Below, piece after piece: positions 8,456 to 16,848 of a stretch of 64,000 nt of DNA. Source of the stretch: Gordonia namibiensis NBRC 108229 (GTDB taxonomy: Bacteria > Actinomycetota > Actinomycetes > Mycobacteriales > Mycobacteriaceae). Positions within the stretch are counted from its first letter, which is position 1, and each line of letters begins with the position of its first letter. A program made the position numbers and the translations under genes. Where the stretch lies: assembly GCF_000298235.1 (NCBI RefSeq), contig NZ_BAHE01000002.1:186001-250000 (forward strand), written 5' to 3'. The notes under the pieces were generated by a model. That model was given only the letters and a program-made list of their open reading frames with translations. It was not told the origin of the DNA and searched no databases.

Positions 8456-8787
8456 AGCGCGACGTCGACTACACCTGGCGGCTCGCAGAACTCATGGCCA
8501 ACCACCAGATGCACAACAGCACCGACCTCATCCCCCGACTCAACGAGCGTGGCATCACGCTCTCGCGACCGCAGGTCTACCGCCTAGTGCACCAGCGCCC
8601 CGAACGTGTCTCCCTCAAGCTCATTGCAGCTCTGTGTGACATCTTCGACTGCGGCCCTGAGGACCTCGTGACTGTCACCGCAGCCAACGCCCGAAATAAG
8701 GCCGCCAGCGCTGGCCGCGAGAACGTCGTCGAGCTCAACAAGGCAGTACGCCCACGCCGAGCGAGGATCATCAGTGACGACGATTGA
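8452..8787 (+). CDS. small HTH (XRE/Cro-type) DNA-binding protein of the recombinase module
   Basis: A 111-residue protein with a helix-turn-helix of the Cro/XRE type: residues 10-70 contain LAELMANHQM, LIPRLNERGITLSRPQVYRLV and LKLIAALCDIFDCGPEDLV, the last being the typical end of short XRE proteins. The C-terminal 40 residues are basic and probably disordered. It overlaps the integrase (ATGA) and the downstream zinc-ribbon protein, so it is made with them. It probably acts as an excisionase/directionality factor or as the repressor of the module; the palindromic repeats at 7291-7325 are the obvious candidate target. Confidence 0.85.
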   Translation: MKRDVDYTWRLAELMANHQMHNSTDLIPRLNERGITLSRPQVYRLVHQRPERVSLKLIAALCDIFDCGPEDLVTVTAANARNKAASAGRENVVELNKAVRPRRARIISDDD

Positions 8788-10294
8788 ACCCCGCCGACGG
8801 AATACAGTCCGAGGCCGGCCCAAAGCAACCGACGGCCAACTGGAATGCGTCCGCTGCCAGCGACACATGCGTAAAGCTGCGGTTACGTGGCCGGATGGCA
8901 AGGTGTGCAACTCGTGCTTCTACGATGCCACGAGCCTGTTCGGGTCATGCCCAAGCTGCGGCATGGAGCGCATGCTGCCAGGACGACTGGAAATCGGTGA
9001 TCAGCCAGTATGCCGAGACTGCGCCCGCATCCGACAGGACTACCACTGCCGCTCGTGCGGCCAGGAAGCCCGTCCATACCGCCGCGGAATCTGTGCTCGC
9101 TGTACCCTCCGCGCAGATCTCGAACACGATCTGATTCGCGACGACACACCCTCCGAAGTCGCCACACTGATCCACGCACTCTGTTCTGCCGACAGACCCG
9201 AAAGCGTGCTGACATGGAAGCGATCAGCGAAGGTGCAACCCCTTCTATCGGCGGTGGCGTCTGGCGCCACAGCCCTTACCCATGAGGGCCTCGACGCATA
9301 CGAGCCGACTGGCAGACACGTGGAACACCTACGGTCGATCCTCGTACACCACAAGGCTCTACCACCCCTCGATAAGTACATCGCCTACTTCACACGGTGG
9401 CTCGAAGACAAGCTCGCCGCAGTGGAGAACGACGAGATCAAGCGTCCAGTCCGACAGTTCGCAACCTGGCATCATCTACGCCGGATCAACGAACTAGCTC
9501 TCGCCGGCAAGCCGACGCGAGGACCTGTGCACACTTCCAAGCAGGAAATCACTGAGACACTTCGGTTTCTCGAATGGCTTGATGCCGAGCAAGGCCGCAC
9601 GATCGCGACTTGTGTCCAACAGGATGTCGACCAATGGGTTATGCCAGGCCCGACCACACGCCACGCAATCCGAACGTTCCTGATCTGGGCCGCCAAGTCA
9701 CGAATCAATCGCTCCGTCACTCTCGGATTTCGGCAAGCAAGATCCGTGCGCCTGCTCACGCAAGAAGAGCGCCTGGCGTGGATCCAGGAACTCTTACAGG
9801 GTGACAGTGAGTCACTCCCCTACCGTGTTGCCGGGACTCTCCTACCCCTGTACGCACAGCCGCTCGTCAAGGTGGCTGAATTCCCTATGGAGAAGGTAGT
9901 CATCACACCCGACGGGCTAGCACTGCAGCTTGGCGATCCGCTGTCTCCCGTTCCAGAGCCCTTTTCTGCACTACTCCGTGAGCACATCTCGAGGAGACCT
10001 AACCTACGCACGACCGGCGCAGGAAGCCCCTGGCTGTTTCCTGGCTTCCGCCCGGGCGAACATATCCATCCCAACACGCTGATGGATCGGCTCCGGTCCC
10101 TCGGTATCGACCTTCTCGGCGCACGCAACACGGCTCTACGTGAACTTGTCGCCCAAGTTCCAGCGCCAGTCGTCGCCGAGATGCTCGGGTATAGCGATCA
10201 AGTCACGCAGAGACACGCATCTTTGGCCGCAGGCCCATGGCAACGCTATGCGTCAACCGATCCTCGGCAGGTAGGGCGACGAGATACTTCGTAA
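8774..10294 (+). CDS. three-zinc-ribbon, recombinase-like partner protein (catalytic residues degraded)
   Basis: A 506-residue protein starting at a GTG that overlaps the HTH gene by 14 nt. Residues 25-110 carry twelve cysteines in six CxxC pairs (C25/C28, C45/C48, C59/C62, C80/C83, C92/C95, C107/C110), i.e. three zinc ribbons. The remaining 390 residues have the outline of a tyrosine recombinase: an N-terminal core-binding part and a C-terminal part ending ARNTALRELVAQVP, EMLGYSDQVTQRHASLAAG and QRYAS. The first catalytic Arg region reads LYAQPLVKVAE, without the Arg, and the HxxR box is altered, so catalysis is unlikely. I infer a structural or target-choosing partner of the active integrase. 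The GC content looks lower than in the surrounding chromosome. Confidence 0.82.
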   Translation: MTTIEPRRRNTVRGRPKATDGQLECVRCQRHMRKAAVTWPDGKVCNSCFYDATSLFGSCPSCGMERMLPGRLEIGDQPVCRDCARIRQDYHCRSCGQEARPYRRGICARCTLRADLEHDLIRDDTPSEVATLIHALCSADRPESVLTWKRSAKVQPLLSAVASGATALTHEGLDAYEPTGRHVEHLRSILVHHKALPPLDKYIAYFTRWLEDKLAAVENDEIKRPVRQFATWHHLRRINELALAGKPTRGPVHTSKQEITETLRFLEWLDAEQGRTIATCVQQDVDQWVMPGPTTRHAIRTFLIWAAKSRINRSVTLGFRQARSVRLLTQEERLAWIQELLQGDSESLPYRVAGTLLPLYAQPLVKVAEFPMEKVVITPDGLALQLGDPLSPVPEPFSALLREHISRRPNLRTTGAGSPWLFPGFRPGEHIHPNTLMDRLRSLGIDLLGARNTALRELVAQVPAPVVAEMLGYSDQVTQRHASLAAGPWQRYASTDPRQVGRRDTS

Positions 10295-10373
10295 TTTTGC
10301 AATAAGACCCCAGTAACCGTTCGTTAGCTTTTAACTTTACCCGCATCTGCTATTCAGAGTAAAGGAACCAACA
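10295..10373 (+). promoter_or_regulatory. short AT-rich gap with ribosome binding site before the cargo gene
   Basis: 79 bp, much richer in A/T than the surroundings (TTAGCTTTTAACTTTA), and ending in AAAGGA 8 nt before the GTG of the 1263-codon gene. The richness in A/T and the gap after an otherwise overlapping trio suggest that the cargo gene has its own promoter. I could not fix -35/-10 boxes with confidence. Confidence 0.35.
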
Positions 10374-13300
10374 GTGCCACTCATCTGGCCGCCCATTAGT
10401 CGAGACGATCTACGGGACGCCGCTAAATTGGCGGGATTCGATACTCTGTTACCGCTACTCCTTCGGAGACTTATCCTTGAAACGTCACCCAATCTTACGC
10501 ATATCGATATGCCGGGTGGGTCGGGCGTTGCATCCGGCGGCTTCGACGGAGTAATCTGCAACGATTCTGTCACTCCATTCGTGCCTGAGGGAACTTCAGT
10601 ATGGGAACTCTCAGTCGGCGGCGGAAATGGCAAGGCCGAAGAGGACTACCTCAAGCGCACGTCAGGTCCAGACGGATTGCCAACCACCCAAGTTACCTAT
10701 ATCGAAGCAATACTTGAACCGTGGACGAAATCCCGAGACTGGGCGACCACGCACCGCAAAGAGGGGCGTTGGCGCGATGTTCGGGGATACAACGTCGACC
10801 AGATACACACATGGTTGGACCAGGCGCCGAGCACGATGGTGTGGCTCGCCGACCAAATTGGACGAACTATTGACGGTGCGGTTTCCCTGACGTACTGGTG
10901 GGAAAAGTTATGGCTGGCAACGACATCGGTTCCGCTAGAACGCGCAGTAGTACTTGCGGGACGAGAGAACGAATCAAAGAAGCTCCTAGAGCTACTGCGA
11001 GGACCGAATCCGATTGTTAACTTGGGAGGCGACATCCGGGCGGAGGAGGCACTTGCCTTCATAGCGGCAACACTAACCTCCGAAACGCCAACAATTGAAA
11101 CTCAGCGACTCTCCGCACGTACAATCTGGATTCGGAGCGCTGAGGCGCTCGATAAGGTCGCTCGCCAGACCCAGCCAACAGTCTTCGTTATCTCTGATCC
11201 GACTCTCACACACAGACTTTCAAATTTGGACCGGCACAAGTATCTTATTGTTTCCGCTCCACACATGCTCTCGGCCGACATCGTACTTCCTCGACTCGAC
11301 AGCCAACTGGTTGCAGCACAGCTCGAAAAGGCTGGGCTTGAGCATGACGAGGCAAGAAAACTAGGAGCCCTGGGCCGGCGTAGCCTGCTAGCTTTGCATC
11401 GAACCCTTGGTATCCATTCCTCCTTATTCTTGCCCAGCTGGTCTCAACAACCTGACGCCATTACCCGGCGTCTCCTGCTCCTCACGGCATGGAACGAAGG
11501 CAGCCCCGGAGACGAAGCCACAGTGGCAGAGTTCTTCAATCTGGAGATGAACGAAGTTCAGTCGGCTTGCGAGCGACTCTCAGCAACTACTGACATACCC
11601 TTCACAAGCAAAGTCGGGACCACCTGGCATGTCACAGCGCTCGAGGACTCGTGGTCCCTGATTGGCGGGAGTCTGACGGCGACTGATCTGGCGGCGTTTC
11701 GCGGCATCACCATCAAGGTACTAACCGAGATTGATCCAGCAACACACCTCCCCCGCGGCGAACGCTGGAAGGCGGGACTCGCAGGCGCACGCCGACAACA
11801 CTCACACGATCTACGACGTGGCATCGCAACTTCCCTCGCCATCCTGGGGAGCCTCGACATTCCAATTCCTTCCACTGGGTCGACTTCGAGCCGATTTGTT
11901 CGCAATGTCGTAAGAGAGATCTTCGAGTACGCTTCAGCTGACAAGGACTATGTCCGTTGGGAGTCACTATCAGACATCATCAGCCTTCTCGCGGAAGCGG
12001 CTCCTGAAGAATTCATCGAGGCCTTGCGCTCGGGGCTATCGACGGACGCCCCACTCCACGTCTCAATGTTTCAGGACAACAATGACGGCGTCGACATTCT
12101 TAGCCCAAACTCACCGCATTCGAATTTCCTGTGGGCACTCGAAATGCTTGCTTGGTCCCCCGATTACATCGACGATGTAGTCGACCTGTTGGCCATGCTG
12201 GCCGAAATAGACCCGGGAGGAAAGCTGCAAAATCGCCCGGAAGCCAGCCTTTTCGGCATTCTGAACGCATTCCATCCGAACACCTACGCAAACACCGTGG
12301 ACCAGACTCGATGCATCGAAACTATCGCTAGCAGACATCCAGCAGTTGGCCGGAAACTAATGATCGACCTCGCATCTGACGCTCGCAGCATGGTTATCGT
12401 GAGCTCAAAACCGCAGTTCCGGGAATGGGCGAAGACCCACGAACGAACCATGCATGACGTATTCGCAATCAAAGAAACCGCGTGTAGGATCATTGCCGAA
12501 ACGGCCACAACGGCAGATGAGTTTGTCGAGGCCATCGAACATATCGAGAATTTCCCTTCTAATCAACGGCAGGCAATCCTCTCGAAACTATCAGATGCCA
12601 AAGATTCGAAATCAAGAAAAGAGATAGTTGAAGTTTACGAGTGCCTTCGGCGAAAGATTGCACATCATGCTGAGTACGCCGACTGCGATTGGGCTATGCC
12701 GGAGGCTTTACTAGATGAGCTCCGGACTGTACGTGATCTCTATCTACCAGACACTCCGAGCGCGCGATACAGATGGTTATTTGCGCCAGGATTCATACAA
12801 CTCGGCGATCTGCGCAGGCGTGATAACTGGGAACTGTATCAGACCGAACTTCACAGGCGTAGAGTCCATGCTGTATCCGAAGTACTGAAAGAGGGCGGTC
12901 TCGATTCCGTTGAAGAGTTTGCACGTAGCGCCGAGTTCCCAAACCTCGTCGGAAACGCGCTAGCTGAATGCGATAACAACTTCGACACCGTATTCATTTC
13001 CTGGTTAAATGAAGAAGATAGTATCCGGAAGTCAATTTCGGCAGGATATCTCTCCTCAAGAATTAGAACCGACGGAGAAGAACTTGTCGATCAACTGCTG
13101 CGCGTTTCGCCCCATGTCGCAGTCAAGGCTGCAATCCTGAACCTGACCGAGCCTGGACTGGCCTTGCAAAAGGTTGCAGACATGTCTGATGAAGTTCAGG
13201 AGGAGTTCTGGAGGAGGTTTTCATATCTGGGCCTCGGCCAGAAATTCTCAATGCTTAAGGAGGTTGCACACTCACTACTGTCGGTAAAGCGACCTGCGGC

Positions 13301-14165
13301 AGTCATTGACTTCATCCACCTTTACCTTGATCGATGCAGAACAGACGTAATTATGGCGAGGTACGCTGCCGACGCGTTTGAAATGATCGTCAAGAGTGAC
13401 GGTGTTGACGAACCGGCAGGCCGGTTCAGTGCGTATGAGATAGAGCGCGTCTTTGAAATGCTCCACGCGCATCGTGATGAGATAGGGACTAACCGACTTA
13501 TTAGGCTGGAGTGGATGCTATTCCCGATCAGTGGTCTAGAGGCGCACGCACCCAGCCTTCATCGGGCAATCATCGAGGATCCTGGGTTTTTTGTTGAGCT
13601 CGTAACTCTCTGCTATCGAGAAGATTCGAGCGAACCCAGCCAGCCTGAGGAAGACCGAGCTGATCAGTATCGTGCCGACCAGGCGCTTCGTGCCTACGAG
13701 GTATTACGGACATGCCGCTTGTGTCCCGGCCTCTCCGATTCTGGTTCGGTCGATCCCGACTCACTGCACGAATGGGTGACGTCTGCTAGATCTCTTCTTA
13801 AGTCAAAGAACCGCGCATTAATTGGCGACATCGTGATCGGCGAGTTACTGGCTAACGCCCCCAGTATGTCCGACGGGGCTCCAATCCACGAGACCGTGAG
13901 AGATCTCCTCGAGACACTCCGCAGCTCCGACGTCGAGCGTGGGCTGCGCACAGGAATCTATAATTCACGGGGTGTTACAATGCGCGGAATATATGACGGT
14001 GGTGCGCAGGAGTTTGATCTGGCAAACGAGTTCGACAACTTCGCCAAATCGGCGCGAAAGTGGCCACGCACCCGTCAGCTCCTCACGGAACTCTCGGAAT
14101 CCTACAGGGCAGAAGCCCATCGCCTCGAAGCTGCGACCGAACGGAAAAGGCAGGGAATCGAGTAG
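10374..14165 (+). CDS. giant cargo protein of the island: PD-(D/E)xK-like N-terminus, inactive NTPase-like core, helical-repeat tail
   Basis: A 1263-residue protein of unknown function. Seen in sequence: an N-terminal domain (about 1-155) with GFDG (Asp58), VPEGTSVWELS (Glu78), Lys87 and DYLKR (91-95), then GRWRDVRGYNVDQIHTWLDQAP (131-152). Asp58, Glu78 and Lys87 are spaced like a restriction-endonuclease-fold active site. A central part (about 190-450) has the outline of a STAND-type NTPase, but where a P-loop should be it reads GGDIRAEEALAF (218-229), lacking GKS/T. The next 750 residues are alpha-helical and repeat-like. The C-terminal 70 residues carry NSRGVTMRG, DGGAQE and KWPRTRQLL, which I recall as a signature of large uncharacterised bacterial proteins. 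Start: GTG with AAAGGA. Rare codons (TTA, ATA, AGA) are frequent, unlike neighbours, indicating transfer. The function is not known; anti-phage defence is inference. Confidence 0.72.
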   Translation: MPLIWPPISRDDLRDAAKLAGFDTLLPLLLRRLILETSPNLTHIDMPGGSGVASGGFDGVICNDSVTPFVPEGTSVWELSVGGGNGKAEEDYLKRTSGPDGLPTTQVTYIEAILEPWTKSRDWATTHRKEGRWRDVRGYNVDQIHTWLDQAPSTMVWLADQIGRTIDGAVSLTYWWEKLWLATTSVPLERAVVLAGRENESKKLLELLRGPNPIVNLGGDIRAEEALAFIAATLTSETPTIETQRLSARTIWIRSAEALDKVARQTQPTVFVISDPTLTHRLSNLDRHKYLIVSAPHMLSADIVLPRLDSQLVAAQLEKAGLEHDEARKLGALGRRSLLALHRTLGIHSSLFLPSWSQQPDAITRRLLLLTAWNEGSPGDEATVAEFFNLEMNEVQSACERLSATTDIPFTSKVGTTWHVTALEDSWSLIGGSLTATDLAAFRGITIKVLTEIDPATHLPRGERWKAGLAGARRQHSHDLRRGIATSLAILGSLDIPIPSTGSTSSRFVRNVVREIFEYASADKDYVRWESLSDIISLLAEAAPEEFIEALRSGLSTDAPLHVSMFQDNNDGVDILSPNSPHSNFLWALEMLAWSPDYIDDVVDLLAMLAEIDPGGKLQNRPEASLFGILNAFHPNTYANTVDQTRCIETIASRHPAVGRKLMIDLASDARSMVIVSSKPQFREWAKTHERTMHDVFAIKETACRIIAETATTADEFVEAIEHIENFPSNQRQAILSKLSDAKDSKSRKEIVEVYECLRRKIAHHAEYADCDWAMPEALLDELRTVRDLYLPDTPSARYRWLFAPGFIQLGDLRRRDNWELYQTELHRRRVHAVSEVLKEGGLDSVEEFARSAEFPNLVGNALAECDNNFDTVFISWLNEEDSIRKSISAGYLSSRIRTDGEELVDQLLRVSPHVAVKAAILNLTEPGLALQKVADMSDEVQEEFWRRFSYLGLGQKFSMLKEVAHSLLSVKRPAAVIDFIHLYLDRCRTDVIMARYAADAFEMIVKSDGVDEPAGRFSAYEIERVFEMLHAHRDEIGTNRLIRLEWMLFPISGLEAHAPSLHRAIIEDPGFFVELVTLCYREDSSEPSQPEEDRADQYRADQALRAYEVLRTCRLCPGLSDSGSVDPDSLHEWVTSARSLLKSKNRALIGDIVIGELLANAPSMSDGAPIHETVRDLLETLRSSDVERGLRTGIYNSRGVTMRGIYDGGAQEFDLANEFDNFAKSARKWPRTRQLLTELSESYRAEAHRLEAATERKRQGIE

Positions 14166-14926
14166 CACGTTAAGCGCGTCAACTAAGCCCGCACAGACAG
14201 ACGGGCAAACGCTGGTAGTTCGTAGTCTGGCGCTGTTGCCGAGTACCCACGGGCGATATACTGTCGCTGCTCAGCAGCCCGGGTTATTTGACTTCTTAAC
14301 GCCCTTCGATCAGGCTCTGATATCGGTTCTTCTGGAGCCCAACTGCCTCGAAACGGACGACTAGCAGACCTGAACAACGGGAGTTCAGGTAAAGATCCGG
14401 TTGACCTCGGGGTCGGTGGGTTCGAACGTAGTCTCCTAGCCGGAACATGCAACGATTGGACTCGAATGCTGGCTAGTTGACGCACACGAAGCCTGCACCA
14501 GGAAAATGTAAGGCAAGACGTGATTGATCCGTTGTATATCACGAGATTAATTTGCCCTCACTCCGTGATCATTCCACCAGCCAGCAAACCGCACGTGGTA
14601 CTTGACCACTATCGCCTCCTCAGGCTGCTCGGATTCAGGATGCCGTCGGTCGCCAGTCCGCCGAGTCGAATACGCAGCGATCGAATATGCAGGGTTACCA
14701 GTAAACCGCTGCATTTGCATCAGACGCAAATCACTCGCTCCTCCCGCCTCACCACTGCCCGCCCGTCGAATATGAGTCGCGCTCCAAAACGGAGAACCTT
14801 CAGTTTCGGTGCATGCACCCAGCATGCGACGCCAGCCTCACGGACTTTGCCCCAACCGAATTCGTGGCCTCGCAGCACCTGACGGTATGGCAGTTCTCGA
14901 AACTCGAGCCCGGCGGTCGAAATCGG
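14166..14926. other. gene-poor right flank of the island
   Basis: About 760 bp in which I see no credible gene. It contains an 8-bp perfect hairpin ACCTGAAC/GTTCAGGT (14368-14390), repeated TCGAATA-type words around 14665-14775, and the attR-like core at 14713-14731. A TTCGAA at 14421 resembles a tRNA T-loop but no tRNA fold surrounds it. It probably holds the island end and a stretch of old chromosome. Confidence 0.45.
14713..14731. repeat. putative right attachment core (attR-like)
   Basis: Perfect inverted arms ATTTGC and GCAAAT flank the 7-nt spacer ATCAGAC, the standard layout of a tyrosine-recombinase crossover site. The central TTGCATCAGAYGCA is shared with 7117-7130, and GCATCAGA with the repeats at 7291-7325. 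If correct, the element spans roughly 7117-14728. Confidence 0.42.
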
Positions 14927-15640
14927 TTACAACGCGAGGGCCTGCGGCGGACCTGCGAGACCAGCCTTGGACTGCCTACTCAGATCGTCGAGAATCTCGA
15001 GATCGCCCGCCTCCAGGCCGTCGAGAGCGATGCGCGCGAGTTCGGTCGGCTGGTTGAGCAGCGATTCGGGTAGCTCCATGCCGGCTTGCTCCGCGTAATC
15101 GAGCAACGTCTGGGTGGCGATCAAGCCGGGCACCAGAGCACTGACCAGAGTCCCCTGTCCCGCCAACTCCACCCGGACGCCGTTGGTCAGGCCCCACTCC
15201 GCAGACTTCGCCGCCGCATAGGCGGTGTTGCCGTCGACCGTGTTCCATGCCGCGGCAGAAAGGACATTGAGGATGGCACCGCCGCCGTTGCGGGCGAGAA
15301 TCGGGGCGAAAGCGCGGATAACCCGTAGTGTCCCATAGTAATTGGAGTCCATCACAGCACGGATGGCGTCGAGCTCACCGGTGACCAGATTCCCGCCACC
15401 GGTGAACGCGGCATTGTTGATCACGACATCGACGTCGTCGGCGACCGCGGCCGCGGCATCGACCGATTCCTGATCGGTGATGTCCAGGCGAAGAACCTGT
15501 ACACCGGCGACGTCGATGAGTTCCGGCCGCCGTGCCGTTGCGTAGACCTTGGCACCTCGGCGCACCAACTCGGTTGCCAGGGCGTGGCCGAGACCGCGAT
15601 TGGTTCCGGTGACAAGTGCTGTGGCGTTGGCAAGATTCAT
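14927..15640 (-). CDS. short-chain dehydrogenase/reductase
   Basis: A 237-residue classical SDR oxidoreductase. The Rossmann motif TGTNRGLG is near the N-terminus, then LDITD, NNAAF and the catalytic Ser with YAAAK (Tyr/Lys pair). The Arg-rich start of the second strand (TARRP) suggests NADP(H) preference. The substrate is unknown. The ATG of MNLANATAL has GAGGGGAT upstream and is preferred to a start 10 codons earlier. It is divergent from a TetR-family gene and probably controlled by it through the inverted repeat between them. Confidence 0.9.
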   Translation of the reverse strand: MNLANATALVTGTNRGLGHALATELVRRGAKVYATARRPELIDVAGVQVLRLDITDQESVDAAAAVADDVDVVINNAAFTGGGNLVTGELDAIRAVMDSNYYGTLRVIRAFAPILARNGGGAILNVLSAAAWNTVDGNTAYAAAKSAEWGLTNGVRVELAGQGTLVSALVPGLIATQTLLDYAEQAGMELPESLLNQPTELARIALDGLEAGDLEILDDLSRQSKAGLAGPPQALAL

Positions 15641-15667
15641 TTCATCCCCTCGGGTCGGTCCGGCCGA

Positions 15668-15734
15668 CAAGGTGACCCATCGGTCCGCTTACTCTGGCGA
15701 CGTTAGCACGTAATCGGACCGCGTGGTCACCTTG
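15668..15734. promoter_or_regulatory. 20-bp inverted repeat between SDR and TetR genes
   Basis: CAAGGTGACC-CAT-CGGTCCG at 15668-15687 is repeated in inverted orientation at 15715-15734 (17 of 20 positions match, with only the central triplet differing). The copies are 27 bp apart, one next to each of the two divergent genes. This looks like a pair of binding sites for the TetR regulator, covering both promoters. Confidence 0.6.
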
Positions 15735-15747
15735 TTAGGATCAATCC

Positions 15748-16350
15748 ATGCCGTCACCCGACCGCCCACTACGCGTGGATGCCGCACGTAATCGGCAGTT
15801 GCTGCTTGCCGCGGCCGAGGAAGAGTTCGCCGCGCACGGCTTATCGGCTTCGGTCGCCCAGATCGCTCGCCGGGCCGGCGTGGGCAAAGGGACCGTCTTC
15901 CGACACTTCGCCAGCAAAGAAGACCTCATGGTGGCGATCGTGGCCGGCCACCTCGACATCCTCATCGACCGCGCGGAACAACTGGCGCAGGCCGACGACC
16001 CGCTCGCTGCCCTATTGGAATTCCTGACTCTCGCAGCCGACGAACGGCAGCAGCATGACGTCGATTTCCTCTGGGCGGTCAGCGATGGCGACGCCCGGGT
16101 CATCGAACTGCGCATCCGACTGCACGGTGCGATCGAGGCGCTCGTCCACAACGCCAGAGAAGGCGGCAGCATCCGAGATGACGTGACCGCTGCGGATATC
16201 TTCCTCTTGATGTGCGCGCCCGTACACGTGGTCAGCAACCTGTCCGATCCCGATCCCGAGCTCTGGAAGCGCTACCTCGCGATCATCTTCGACGGACTCC
16301 GTCGAGAGGGTGCAACTCCGCTCCCCCAGCCCGCGCCGGCGCTGCCCTGA
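15748..16350 (+). CDS. TetR-family transcriptional regulator
   Basis: A 200-residue regulator. The N-terminal HTH is typical: LLLAAAEEEFAAHGLSASVAQIARRAGVGKGTVFRHFASKEDL (split here by eye into helix 1, turn helices and the F-x-H-F recognition part). The C-terminal ligand-binding domain is of the common SBD type seen in regulators of divergent SDR genes. It most likely represses the SDR gene at 14927-15640 and itself via the inverted repeat at 15668-15734. The inducer is unknown. Confidence 0.92.
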   Translation: MPSPDRPLRVDAARNRQLLLAAAEEEFAAHGLSASVAQIARRAGVGKGTVFRHFASKEDLMVAIVAGHLDILIDRAEQLAQADDPLAALLEFLTLAADERQQHDVDFLWAVSDGDARVIELRIRLHGAIEALVHNAREGGSIRDDVTAADIFLLMCAPVHVVSNLSDPDPELWKRYLAIIFDGLRREGATPLPQPAPALP

Positions 16351-16381
16351 CCCGCCGCCGGCTTCGGGGTGAACGCGTCGG

Positions 16382-16747
16382 TCAGCCGCAACCCGTCGAC
16401 GCGCCGAGCACGTTGCAGAGCGCCTGCAGAGCGTCCGGTTGCGCTCGGTAGAAGACATTCATCCCGCGCCGTTCCGGAACGACCATCCCAGCCTTTCGGA
16501 GTTGACCCAGATGATGGCTGGTCGTCGCCTCGGTCAGCCCGACGGCCGGCGCGAGGTCGCAGGTGCAGATCCCCTCCCCTGACTCGTCGGCGAACAGGAT
16601 CGAGAGCAACTTGATCCGTACTGGGTCGGCAAGTGCCTTGAGCCGCAAGGCAATCTCGAGTGCGGCGTCGTCATTCAGTGGCGCAGCCGATACCGGAGCG
16701 CAGCAGATGGGGGCACTGATATCGACGACTGGCAACGTCTTCGGCAT
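16382..16747 (-). CDS. arsR: arsenic-responsive ArsR-family repressor
   Basis: A 121-residue winged-helix repressor. Cys15-Cys16 (ICCAPV) near the N-terminus and Cys61/Cys63 (ICTCDL) at the start of the HTH are the thiols expected to bind trivalent arsenic. The vicinal N-terminal pair recalls the Corynebacterium glutamicum ArsR type, which uses Cys15, Cys16 and a Cys near 55. The recognition helix is TEATTSHHLGQLRKAGMV. It is divergent from the ArsI-like gene and the gap between them has two ATATGTC-centred operators, so it should control both. Confidence 0.92.
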   Translation of the reverse strand: MPKTLPVVDISAPICCAPVSAAPLNDDAALEIALRLKALADPVRIKLLSILFADESGEGICTCDLAPAVGLTEATTSHHLGQLRKAGMVVPERRGMNVFYRAQPDALQALCNVLGASTGCG

Positions 16748-16766
16748 GAAGTCATCGTACGCAGGT

Positions 16767-16830
16767 TTCTTGACATATGTCGAAAAGGTGGCATCCTGCG
16801 AGTACTCCGTCAGTTCGATATATGTCTAAC
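16767..16830. promoter_or_regulatory. two ArsR operator-like palindromes
   Basis: The site TTGACATATGTCGAA has the perfect palindrome GACATATGTC at 16772-16781. A second, weaker copy TTCGATATATGTCTAA lies at 16814-16829 (core 16817-16826), 45 bp away. They sit in the 101-bp gap between the divergent arsR and arsI-like genes. One copy near each promoter fits autoregulation plus control of arsI. Confidence 0.65.
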
Positions 16831-16848
16831 AGGTGAAAGGTGGTTGTC

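Noticed and set aside
13939..14364. 141-codon open frame overlapping the end of the giant cargo gene
   Set aside because: Two-thirds overlaps the conserved C-terminal signature in another frame; no start signal.
14395..14440. TTCGAA with flanking stem-like bases, resembling a tRNA T-arm at the island's right side
   Set aside because: The neighbouring bases do not pair into a 5-bp T stem, and no anticodon or acceptor stem could be found; so no tRNA or tRNA fragment is claimed.
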